Notes under the pieces: model-generated | Seen by the model: only the letters and a program-made list of their open reading frames with translations | What the model was told of the DNA's origin: nothing | The model's database searches: none | Position numbers and translations under genes: made by a program | Shown here: positions 17,979-26,358 of the stretch, piece after piece | Layout: each line of letters opens with the position of its first letter | Numbering within the stretch: position 1 is the stretch's first letter | From: Planctomycetota bacterium | GTDB lineage: Bacteria; Planctomycetota; Planctomycetia; Planctomycetales; Planctomycetaceae | Direction: 5' to 3' | DNA length: 64,000 bases | Assembly: GCA_018242525.1 (NCBI GenBank) | Contig: JAFEBS010000017.1 | Location: 99,106-163,105, forward strand

Positions 17979-18899
17979 CTACGCAAGCCCATAGAATTCG
18001 CAAGCGTCTCGCAATTGCTGACGGACATTTCCGCAAATACTTCCGTCACCGGGCGGCACATGCCAAACATCCCGATCGGCGGCATCGGGCGTGTCGAACT
18101 CATGTTTGTTGAAGCCGCGGGAGTGATAGCAATAATGGATCAGGCACGGGCCTCCAGGTGTCACTTCAGGCAACGGAAGTTCCCCCTGACCGGTGGAAAC
18201 GCACAACCGGGTCAGCACCGCGTCCAACCCCAATTGATCGGCGGCCATGATCAGGCTCCACATTGTTGAAAGCCAATCCTTCTGGGGACCGATATGGCAT
18301 TCACGCGGTCTTGCGCCTGGATCATCCGGCGAGCAGGGGGGTGAATTCGGGAACAGATCAATGAATTCCAGCCACAGGTCACTGAGTCCCCGTTGATGAC
18401 GGGTTGGGATCACGTGGGGCACACCACCGTTGACGTTGGGATTCCGCAGCCGCGCTGGATCAGTCCCCGCCCGGCGGCAGACATCGTCAACAGTCGGCTG
18501 GTAACTCGCGATATTCGGGTCCAGGTAGCCAACGTAATCAAATGTGACCTGATGGTCTGTCAGCTTCAAGTCCTGCCACGGCAACGATTGCAGAAAGACC
18601 ATGTCGGGGTCACAGAGTACGATGTACTCGGCATCGGTTTGAACGTGTCGCAGAGTGGCTGCCGTGTTGCGTGGCGGATAATTGACCCCGCGAATCCGCC
18701 GATAATCGGGAGCCGTCTGAAGGCGCCCGCCTGCTTCTCGAATGCGGTTGAATCCTGGCAGTAGCGATTGATCATCGGTATGGACCATGATGATCGGTAC
18801 CTGTCCCAGGTGGCGGACACACGACGCATGAAACAGCATGGCCTGCCAGACCAGGTAATCGTTGTTTTCGGTGGAGACGACAATTTCGTGCTGAGGCAT
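17979..18899 (-). CDS. Glycosyltransferase-like protein
   Basis: 306 residues from the ATG at 18899, nine bases after the DUF6065 gene stop; the longer frame to 19007 would overlap it. The N-terminal half looks like a GT-A nucleotide-diphosphosugar transferase: strand-helix alternation, then AEYIVLCDPDMVFLQSLPW with a D-P-D motif (residues ~97-99) suited for metal and nucleotide binding. Later regions contain NPNVNGGVPHVIPT and a conserved-looking HYCYHSRGFNKHEF near the end. The specific family and acceptor are not recognised. Its pairing with a DUF6065 gene suggests a shared task. Confidence 0.65.
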   Translation of the reverse strand: MPQHEIVVSTENNDYLVWQAMLFHASCVRHLGQVPIIMVHTDDQSLLPGFNRIREAGGRLQTAPDYRRIRGVNYPPRNTAATLRHVQTDAEYIVLCDPDMVFLQSLPWQDLKLTDHQVTFDYVGYLDPNIASYQPTVDDVCRRAGTDPARLRNPNVNGGVPHVIPTRHQRGLSDLWLEFIDLFPNSPPCSPDDPGARPRECHIGPQKDWLSTMWSLIMAADQLGLDAVLTRLCVSTGQGELPLPEVTPGGPCLIHYCYHSRGFNKHEFDTPDAADRDVWHVPPGDGSICGNVRQQLRDACEFYGLA

Positions 18900-18907
18900 A
18901 TGGCAGG

Positions 18908-19660
18908 TTATTCGGAACAGCGGAAGGGGCGGATGTTCAATTTCGTCTGGTGATCTGGATACGAATGGCCATCCGTTCCGATTCCCAGCAGATAGTCCTT
19001 TTGCCATCCCCGTTCGAGGGTGGCCGCGTCCATCTGTTTCAGGCCTTCATTGAAGACCTTGCGGGATTCCCTCCATTTCTCGTAACGGTGCAATTGCCCC
19101 GGGTTTGAATGAAGTGGCTCGCAAACCGGCTCCAGATTCTCTGCCAGACCACGGGGAATGGGGACGATCATGCAGATCGGTTCTCCACGTTCGAACGAGA
19201 CCGGTTGGTCTTTCCGAGTCATCTTCCAGTTCATCGTGAACGAGGCGTCGTTCCAGTCCGTTTCAACGATCCCTTCCAGCGGTTGGATGCCATCCTTGAT
19301 CCAGTTGGCCGGCCCTTTGACCCACAGGTTGACCCCACGCGGAGTCCGAAACAAATAGGGCACGATAAATGTGACAATTCCCTGTCCGAAGTGACTGCTG
19401 ATCCTGGCTTCCGTGGATCCTTCTGGAAGGTGAATCTGCAAATCATGCAGCTCATTTCCGCCATTCCAGCTCAACGAAAAGTCGATCGGATTGCGAATGA
19501 TCCATCCCCCCTGGTTCGCAATCAGCAGTGGCAGGCAGCGATAGGCAAATCGATTGTTGGACCGGTCCATCCAGTCCCGATCCGCCGGGGCGGGTTCAAG
19601 AGTCATGTGGTCCACTGGTCCCAGTTGCCAGGCGGTCAGCGGTTCAGGTTTCTCTGACAT
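18908..19660 (-). CDS. DUF6065 family protein
   Basis: 250 residues from the ATG at 19660, preceded by GAGGA about eight bases upstream; the longer frame from 19834 overlaps the kinase gene and is unlikely. The sequence fits DUF6065: RSNNRFAYRCLPLLIANQGGW near the N-terminus, LPEGSTEARISSHFGQGIVTFIVPYLFRTP in the middle, and GEPICMIVPIPRGLAENLEP followed by a helical, charged C-terminus (YEKWRESRKVFN). No enzymatic motif is apparent; the function of the family is unknown to me. It lies immediately upstream of the glycosyltransferase-like gene, and 98 bp downstream of the kinase. Confidence 0.7.
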   Translation of the reverse strand: MSEKPEPLTAWQLGPVDHMTLEPAPADRDWMDRSNNRFAYRCLPLLIANQGGWIIRNPIDFSLSWNGGNELHDLQIHLPEGSTEARISSHFGQGIVTFIVPYLFRTPRGVNLWVKGPANWIKDGIQPLEGIVETDWNDASFTMNWKMTRKDQPVSFERGEPICMIVPIPRGLAENLEPVCEPLHSNPGQLHRYEKWRESRKVFNEGLKQMDAATLERGWQKDYLLGIGTDGHSYPDHQTKLNIRPFRCSE

Positions 19661-19758
19661 CGACACAATTCCTCGGGAACACGTACTACGGCCCGGATCC
19701 CCGGACCGAATCTCCGCAGAAATGTCGGCGGAATTGATCGATCGAGTTTCATCGCTTG

Positions 19759-22700
19759 TTACTGGCTTGTTCTCTGTTCGACGATGGCGCGGAGTGAATG
19801 GCGAGTATGAAACTGCTGCCAGCGTTCCATCCATTCCAGGGTCGTCAGGCTCGCGACGGCACCTCCTTGATGCAGTTGTTTGCCGGAAACGATCTCACCC
19901 AGCAACAGCATGTCGTGACGATCCAAGTTCAACGGTTGCTCGATAATCCAATCCCGCCAGTGAAACGATCGACAGGAGTCGATCTTGCCGGATGCGACGA
20001 CATTCTCGCCTCGACCATTCGTCGACAATTGATAGACCATCCCTGGAATGTGACGCATGGGAGCAATCATCTTTCCGAAGCGTCGATCATAGGCGGTCAA
20101 CCCGCCGCTACGGTCACAGGCCAGAAAGTATTTTTCACTCGGAAGCTGGCAGACTCCAAACACCTGATCCCGATGCTCTTGCGTGGCCAGTACCGTGGTC
20201 CCCGTCTTGACATCCCACAGGCGCACGTGCCGGTCGTCACATGCGGTCAGCAGTTGACGGGAATCGCCGCTGAATTGGGCACTGAAGATCCAACTGGGAT
20301 GATGCAGCGGAGAGCCGGTGATTTTGCCGTCTGCCGAGTTCCACAGACGGACAGTGTGATCAGACGAGCAAGAGGCGATCAACTGGCCGTCGGGGGAAAA
20401 CTGCACATCGTGGATATAATGACTCTCGTGCGGTAACTGGTATTTCAGTTCGCCGGTTTTCGAGTCGCGCACCTCGCCGACCTGTTGGCAACCCCAGATC
20501 GCGAACAGAGTTCCATCTGGTGAAAAGCGAATTCGATCCCGAATGATGAAGCCGTGGGTGGCCGGTAAACCTTCAAACGCAACGAATTGCGACCGGACGT
20601 TGCCGGTCTTTAAGTCCAGTAAAAATCCATTTCCCAGATGGCACAAAACCACTGCCGTGTCCCCAGTAGGACTCACCCGCACTGCAATTGGTAGAGATGG
20701 CGTGGATACGTCTGGAAAGATGGCCTTGCCGTTGGCAGAATCCACGACTCTCGCATAACCCGGACCATCAGGGTTCTGATCCCGGAACAACCGGGCATCA
20801 CTTTCCGCCCCGCCGACGAGCACGATTTGTGTTGAAGCCGGGATGAAGGCGGCATCGCTGATCAATCCCCCGGACAGCATCTGTCCCACAGGTTGCGATG
20901 TCGTGGCATCAATCACCCGGATCGCCTTTCTGGTCCGGATTGCATCAAACCCGCTGCTCATCCACCGTTCGCCATCGGGGCTGAACTGGATAAACGGTCC
21001 GTCGGCGGTCGCGACAGCAACTTCGTGTGGACTCGAGTCTGATGGCTTCCAGATTCGCAGCAGTCGCCCACCAAAATCCACGGACGTAAACGTGGTACCA
21101 TCCGGAGACCAGGCACAATGGTGTGCCGCGGCATTGTGCGGGATGGGGGGCCCAACCGGGGTTCCTGTCCAGAGATCAAACATCCGCAGGAAATTGTCGT
21201 TACTCGCAGTCAACAACGCACCGGTTTTGGGATGAAATGACAACCCGTGCAACAGGTTTTTATGGGGAATCTTCCGCGGAGTCAGCATCGGGTTCGTGGT
21301 GTCCACGATAACTGCTTCCGCATCGTCACCGTAAGCCAGCCATTGTCTGTTCCCCGAAAGTGCCATCGTCAAAACGCGACGCGCTGCCAGTTCCCAGACG
21401 ATTTTTTGCTCGTCAACATTCCAGCAGCGGACGGCCGAGGCCTGGCTGTCGAACAGCACCATTTTATTTTCCGAGATGAAGTACGGTATGACTTCTCCCT
21501 CGGAAACCGCTGGTTGCGGCGGCATCAGCAGCGGGTCAGGCCGATCATGAGCAGTGGACCAGACTCGAACCGATTGTCGATCGCGTGTGGCAAACCGCCG
21601 GCTGTCGGGGCTGACTTCAATTCCCAGAATCGGCATTCCAGTCATCAGTGGCGGACGCAGGCTTTTTCCAGGAAGGTCTCGAATCTGTACCGAGTTTGAA
21701 CCTCCCTGAAACAACAGTTCGTCATTGGGACTGAATCGGAGGATCGAGATCGCCTCGGACGCTTCCCATTGATCTACCAACGTGCCCGATGGAAATTCGA
21801 AGATGGCCACGGTCTTGCCGGACGCGACGGCCATCCTGTGGCCATCGTGGTTCCAGGTTGCGGCGGAGGGATTGGGAATCGCCAACCGGTGCCGGGTGCC
21901 GTTCTGCACGTCAATCCAGTCAATGTCACCGTTGGAGGAGACATTCAGAACCGCCTGACCGTCGGGGTGGTAGCTGATCGATCGAGATCCATTTGACGCG
22001 AATGAAAACGCGTAAATCGGGACTACCAGTTTCGGGATCCAGGACTGCATTCGAATCCGATTCAGACGTTCCAATTCGGGATGATTGGCCGAGGCGGCGA
22101 CCGCGCTGCCAAACCACAGCACCGCGGTTCCCGGATCGTTGTCACGATCCGCAGACAGTCCTGATTCCGTGTAATTGTCGATCAGGATCCGTTCTGTCTC
22201 CAACCTTGCCTGATTTGCCTCTGCCGCCAGTTTCTTAAACCGCACTGCCGTCCACGGGCCGACGATTGCCATGAAGAGCATGATCAATGCCAGTACACCA
22301 GTCAGCGACGCAATCATCCGATTCGCTCGACACCAGCGGATCAGTCGCTCCGCCGGGCCAATCGGCCGCGCGATCAGGGGCAACCCCTTCAACCAATGAT
22401 CCAGATCCGTGGCCATGTCCTTAATGGTCGTGTATCGCTGCTGGGGATCCTTTTCGATCGCTTTCAAGCAGCAGGCTTCCAGATCCGGCGGGATCGTGGA
22501 TCGGATCGAACGCGGTGCCGGGGGGGTGATCCTGGGATTACCGACCTGCGAGATCACGAAAACTGTCGGACCGGAGTACGGCGTACGTCCGCACAACAAT
22601 TCGTACAGAACGACTCCAACGCTGTATTGATCGCCCAGGCTGGCAAGTGATGTACTTGTGGCGATCTCACCGCGTGCCTGCTCTGGCGACATGTAATTGG

Positions 22701-23502
22701 CGGTACCGATGATCTGGCCTTCAATGGTGACATTGGAGTCCACGTCAACGTCACGTTTCGCCAGCCCGAAGTCCATGACCATCGGCCGAACGCCCATCTT
22801 GAGCATGATGTTTCCGGGCTTGATGTCACGATGCACGATCCCTTCGCCGTGAGCGTAATTCAATGCTTCACAGATTTGACGAACCCACTCGACCGCCTGC
22901 CGGATCTCGAATTTTCCGTTCCGGATCACCTGAAACAGCGTGTCACCATCAATATACTCCGAAACCAGATACGGGCCATCGTTGGTCTCGCCATGCTCGT
23001 ACAGCGAAACGATATTGGGATGGTGCAATCGAGCGGCCGCCTTCGCCTCCCGGCGGAATCGTTCCATCATCGTCGTGTCATTACGGCTGAAATTCGGAAC
23101 CTTCAACGCCACGTGTCGATCCAGCAGCGGATCATACGCGTGGAAAACCGTCCCGAATCCACCCCTCCCCAGGACTTTCATCACCACAAACCGTCCGAAC
23201 TTGGTCCGCGCACCTGGCTGTGATCCATCCCCCGTTGCGGGCTGCGTCTTAGTCAGTGCTGGATCAACGTCGATTGTCGGACAATCGAACTCGGATGCAG
23301 TTCCGATCAGGGTTTTGTTGGGATCCCGAACCACGTTGGGGGAATTCTGGTCCGGGACCGTGGCATCCAGACTGGCTGCGACCGACCCGGCAGCATTCGT
23401 CTGGGCCGACTCGCAATTTGAGCAGTGCAGTACGACGCTATTTTCTGGCGGAATAAATTCCGAACCGCAAATCACACACGTATGATGTCGCGCAGTATTC
23501 AT
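19759..23502 (-). CDS. Transmembrane Ser/Thr protein kinase with WD40 repeats
   Basis: 1,247 residues from the ATG at 23502; the outer frame to 23655 is unlikely. An N-terminal zinc ribbon (C9-x2-C, C27-x2-C) precedes a Hanks-type kinase domain (~103-370): G-loop LGRGGFGTVF (111-120), K134, HRDIKPGN (224-231), DFGLAK (244-249). A single membrane helix (397-420) is followed by ~800 residues of WD40-like repeats, clearest near the C-terminus (VQFSPDGQLIASCSSDHTVRLW; AQFSGDSRQLLTACDDRHVRLW). The WD40 part would be extracytoplasmic. This architecture is common in planctomycetes; ligand and substrates are unknown. The next upstream gene is a serine hydrolase. Confidence 0.95.
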   Translation of the reverse strand: MNTARHHTCVICGSEFIPPENSVVLHCSNCESAQTNAAGSVAASLDATVPDQNSPNVVRDPNKTLIGTASEFDCPTIDVDPALTKTQPATGDGSQPGARTKFGRFVVMKVLGRGGFGTVFHAYDPLLDRHVALKVPNFSRNDTTMMERFRREAKAAARLHHPNIVSLYEHGETNDGPYLVSEYIDGDTLFQVIRNGKFEIRQAVEWVRQICEALNYAHGEGIVHRDIKPGNIMLKMGVRPMVMDFGLAKRDVDVDSNVTIEGQIIGTANYMSPEQARGEIATSTSLASLGDQYSVGVVLYELLCGRTPYSGPTVFVISQVGNPRITPPAPRSIRSTIPPDLEACCLKAIEKDPQQRYTTIKDMATDLDHWLKGLPLIARPIGPAERLIRWCRANRMIASLTGVLALIMLFMAIVGPWTAVRFKKLAAEANQARLETERILIDNYTESGLSADRDNDPGTAVLWFGSAVAASANHPELERLNRIRMQSWIPKLVVPIYAFSFASNGSRSISYHPDGQAVLNVSSNGDIDWIDVQNGTRHRLAIPNPSAATWNHDGHRMAVASGKTVAIFEFPSGTLVDQWEASEAISILRFSPNDELLFQGGSNSVQIRDLPGKSLRPPLMTGMPILGIEVSPDSRRFATRDRQSVRVWSTAHDRPDPLLMPPQPAVSEGEVIPYFISENKMVLFDSQASAVRCWNVDEQKIVWELAARRVLTMALSGNRQWLAYGDDAEAVIVDTTNPMLTPRKIPHKNLLHGLSFHPKTGALLTASNDNFLRMFDLWTGTPVGPPIPHNAAAHHCAWSPDGTTFTSVDFGGRLLRIWKPSDSSPHEVAVATADGPFIQFSPDGERWMSSGFDAIRTRKAIRVIDATTSQPVGQMLSGGLISDAAFIPASTQIVLVGGAESDARLFRDQNPDGPGYARVVDSANGKAIFPDVSTPSLPIAVRVSPTGDTAVVLCHLGNGFLLDLKTGNVRSQFVAFEGLPATHGFIIRDRIRFSPDGTLFAIWGCQQVGEVRDSKTGELKYQLPHESHYIHDVQFSPDGQLIASCSSDHTVRLWNSADGKITGSPLHHPSWIFSAQFSGDSRQLLTACDDRHVRLWDVKTGTTVLATQEHRDQVFGVCQLPSEKYFLACDRSGGLTAYDRRFGKMIAPMRHIPGMVYQLSTNGRGENVVASGKIDSCRSFHWRDWIIEQPLNLDRHDMLLLGEIVSGKQLHQGGAVASLTTLEWMERWQQFHTRHSLRAIVEQRTSQ

Positions 23503-23655
23503 GCGAGCCCGCTGGATGAATTGTGCCGAGGACACTGCCTGACGCAGGGTAAACCGTATCCAAAGGTGAATCCAGCAACCGACTAACGAAATACGGAATC
23601 CATGGGGAAAAACCGGTGAAAACGGTGCGAGTGTTCCCGCTTTGACGAAGACCAA

Positions 23656-24801
23656 TCAATCGAACGCTGCGGCAATTGCATTTGAGGCACACTGAAATGG
23701 GGCACCCGCTGGATCCAGGGGCTGAGTGGTCAGGATCAGGACGAATGATTCCTGCACTGGATCGATCCACAGGACGGTCCCCGTTGCTCCCCAGTGCCCG
23801 TACGTTTCCGCACTGACCAGATCGCCATAAGTGTTGGCGTGGCTGGACCATTGCAACCTCCATCCCAGGCCCCACGGTCGGAACCGGCGATCTTCCTCGG
23901 GAACGTCTTTCATGACGGCGAGTTGATTTCTGGTTGCCGCATCAACGGTTGCCCGGGACAGGAGTTGCCGTTTGTCCGCCCGACCACGGTTCAGCATCAA
24001 TTGAGCAAACTGGCCCAGGTCCAATGGAGTGGTCAACAATCCCCCCCACGGTGCCCCCAGTTGCCGCCAATAGCGGCTGTTCCAATTCCAGTCGGTGCCC
24101 AGTTGATCGTCAGGGACTCGAATCTCGGCGATCCGATCAACGGTCGGGCAGCTCCCTTCAAACCACTCGTCGGGCGCACCCAATCGCGTGTCGTTCATTC
24201 CCAGGGGTTGAAAGAATTCTCGTCTGAGGAATTCGGCACACGTCCGTCCGGAAAGCTGTTCCACGATTGCGGCCAGGACGGCAATCCCCATGCTCTGGTA
24301 CTGCACCGCGCGGCCCGGCGGAAAGTCAGGGGTGATCGCGCACGTCTCTGTGACAAACGCCGAAAGTGGTGACTTTACCTGCCGTAGTTCGACGTTGTTG
24401 GGCAGCATGTCGGGCAGGCCGGACGTATGAGTCAGCAGATTTCGGACCGTGGTCCCGTATTTTCCCTTTTTGCCAAACTCGGGCAGGAAGTCACTGACGC
24501 GATCGTTCAGCGTCAATTGACCCCGTTCGATCAACAGCATTGCGCCCATGGCCACGATCGGCTTCGTAATCGATGCCACCAGAAAGATGGCGTCGTGACC
24601 CAAACCCGACGAACCGGCCCCCACCTTCTGGCGACCAAAGAATTGTGGTCCCGGGGTGACGCCGCGCCGACCCACCAGAACTGCCACACCAGGAACCCGG
24701 TCATCACGTTCTGCCCAGTTCCGAATGACCGACAGCGCCCGATTCCATCGCTCGGGATCCAGGCCACATTTTTCCGGTGCCGCGATCGTCAACAAACTCA
24801 T
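23656..24801 (-). CDS. Beta-lactamase-fold serine hydrolase (class C-like)
   Basis: 381 residues of the beta-lactamase/esterase EstB-like family. The nucleophile motif S77-I-T-K80 lies in FLVASITKPIVAMGAMLL. VQYQSMGIAVL stands at the place of the Y-x-N motif (with Ser instead of Asn), and HWGATGT stands in for the third motif (K/H-x-G). LLTHTSGLPDM is the typical segment after the nucleophile. No signal peptide is evident, so a cytoplasmic hydrolase or esterase is likely rather than an antibiotic-resistance enzyme. It is followed downstream by the kinase gene and lies 85 bp after the DUF1501 stop. Confidence 0.88.
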   Translation of the reverse strand: MSLLTIAAPEKCGLDPERWNRALSVIRNWAERDDRVPGVAVLVGRRGVTPGPQFFGRQKVGAGSSGLGHDAIFLVASITKPIVAMGAMLLIERGQLTLNDRVSDFLPEFGKKGKYGTTVRNLLTHTSGLPDMLPNNVELRQVKSPLSAFVTETCAITPDFPPGRAVQYQSMGIAVLAAIVEQLSGRTCAEFLRREFFQPLGMNDTRLGAPDEWFEGSCPTVDRIAEIRVPDDQLGTDWNWNSRYWRQLGAPWGGLLTTPLDLGQFAQLMLNRGRADKRQLLSRATVDAATRNQLAVMKDVPEEDRRFRPWGLGWRLQWSSHANTYGDLVSAETYGHWGATGTVLWIDPVQESFVLILTTQPLDPAGAPFQCASNAIAAAFD

Positions 24802-24886
24802 GTCGGCCTCAATCCACGTTTTTCGTCGTACTTGCCCGAGTCAACCGCCCGGGTTTACGGTTTCGACACGCCATTCGGGCGATTCG

Positions 24887-26326
24887 CTATGCCAGGATTT
24901 CGGTCACGATTCGGGCCGGTTGTTTGTCGACCAGTGAAGCTTCCTGCAGGTTCCGCGTGAAAACCAGCTTTTCGTGATTCAGACCAAACAAGTGCAACAG
25001 CGTCGCATGATAGTCGCTGTGAGTCACAACGTTTTCCACCGCCTTGTGACCGAATTCGTCCGTCTTGCCATGGATGTGCCCTCCCTTGATTCCCCCGCCC
25101 GCCAGCCACGTCGAAAACCCATAAGTGTTGTGGTCCCGCCCCACGGAATCGGGACCGGCATCGTTTTGAATCACGGGCAGACGGCCCATTTCTCCTCCCC
25201 AGTGAACGAGCGTGGAATCCAGCAGGCCGCGTTGCTTCAAATCCTGGACCAGTGCGGCACTCGGCTGATCCACCTTCAAACAGGCCGCTGGCAATGCCTT
25301 TCGGATCGCTCCGTGGTGGTCCCACAATTGATATCGGGTGTAGAGCTGCACAAATCGCACGCCGCGTTCCACCAGTCGACGGGCGATCAGGCACCGTGTG
25401 CCGTAATCTTTGGTAGCTGGCTGGTCGATGCCATAAAGTTTTTGCGTGGCTTCTGTTTCCTGACCGATGTCCACCGCCTCTTTCGCCGCTGACTGCATTC
25501 GAGCCGCCAGCTCGTAGCTGGCGATCCGGGCTTCCAGGTCCAGTTCGCCCGGGTGTCGCGAGAGATGATCATGATTCAATTCCGCCAGGTATTCCAGGTA
25601 CCGCTGCTGGGGCAGGCCGCGCAGTTCACGGGGAGGATCCAGATTCAGAATCCGGGGCTCGCGCGGCCTGACAACCGTTCCCTGGTACAGGGATGGCAAC
25701 CACCCGTTCGACCAGTTCTGCATTCCCAGGACTGGCAAGCCGTCGGGATCTGTCAGGACGACGAACGCGGGCAGATTCTGATTCTCGGAACCCAGGCCGT
25801 ACGCCATCCAGCTCCCCAGCGACGGCCGATGCGAGACGGCCTTGCCTGTGTTGAGTGCATCGATCGACTGGCCGTGATTGTTGACCCCGGTGTACATGGA
25901 TCGTATCAATGTGATGTCGTCGACGATGTTTGCTGTGTGCGGCAGCAGTTCCGACAGTTCCATGCCGCACTGACCATGCTTGGCAAACTTCCAGGGGCAG
26001 CCCAGCACGCGGGAGCTGGCCTGAGCCGCGTTGTCATACTTGATCTCGCCCTGAAACTTGGTCCCATCCAGCCGATTCAACTCCGGCTTCGGATCGAACA
26101 TGTCCATGTGGCTGGGCCCCCCTTGCATGAACAGCGAGATCATCGCGGTGGCCTTGGGAACGATGTGCGTCGATTTGGGAAGCACATCAAACGTCGGCTT
26201 CTTCAAATCGGGTTTCACAGGCGCAGCAGACAGGCGTTCAGACATCAGCAGGTTCGCGATGGCGATGCCGCTGACGCCAAATGTGGCCGATGACAAAAAG
26301 TCACGTCGAGACTGGATTCGCTGCAT
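24887..26326 (-). CDS. DUF1501 exported protein (sulfatase-fold)
   Basis: 479 residues of DUF1501, related in fold to sulfatases and alkaline phosphatases. The N-terminus SRRDFLSSATFGVSGIAIANLL (R7-R8) is a twin-arginine export signal. Family blocks seen: ISLFMQGGPSHMDMFDPKPEL, MELSELLPHTANIVDDITLIRSM, SLGSWMAYGLGSENQNLPAFVVL, LIARRLVERGVRFVQLY, DHNTYGFSTWLAGGGIKGG. Its gene is 32 bp after the DUF1549/DUF1553 gene, the usual planctomycete pairing; the pair is thought to act outside the cytoplasm but the reaction is unknown. Confidence 0.93.
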   Translation of the reverse strand: MQRIQSRRDFLSSATFGVSGIAIANLLMSERLSAAPVKPDLKKPTFDVLPKSTHIVPKATAMISLFMQGGPSHMDMFDPKPELNRLDGTKFQGEIKYDNAAQASSRVLGCPWKFAKHGQCGMELSELLPHTANIVDDITLIRSMYTGVNNHGQSIDALNTGKAVSHRPSLGSWMAYGLGSENQNLPAFVVLTDPDGLPVLGMQNWSNGWLPSLYQGTVVRPREPRILNLDPPRELRGLPQQRYLEYLAELNHDHLSRHPGELDLEARIASYELAARMQSAAKEAVDIGQETEATQKLYGIDQPATKDYGTRCLIARRLVERGVRFVQLYTRYQLWDHHGAIRKALPAACLKVDQPSAALVQDLKQRGLLDSTLVHWGGEMGRLPVIQNDAGPDSVGRDHNTYGFSTWLAGGGIKGGHIHGKTDEFGHKAVENVVTHSDYHATLLHLFGLNHEKLVFTRNLQEASLVDKQPARIVTEILA

Positions 26327-26358
26327 GGCAGGCCATTATCTTTCGAGATCAGGGAGCG

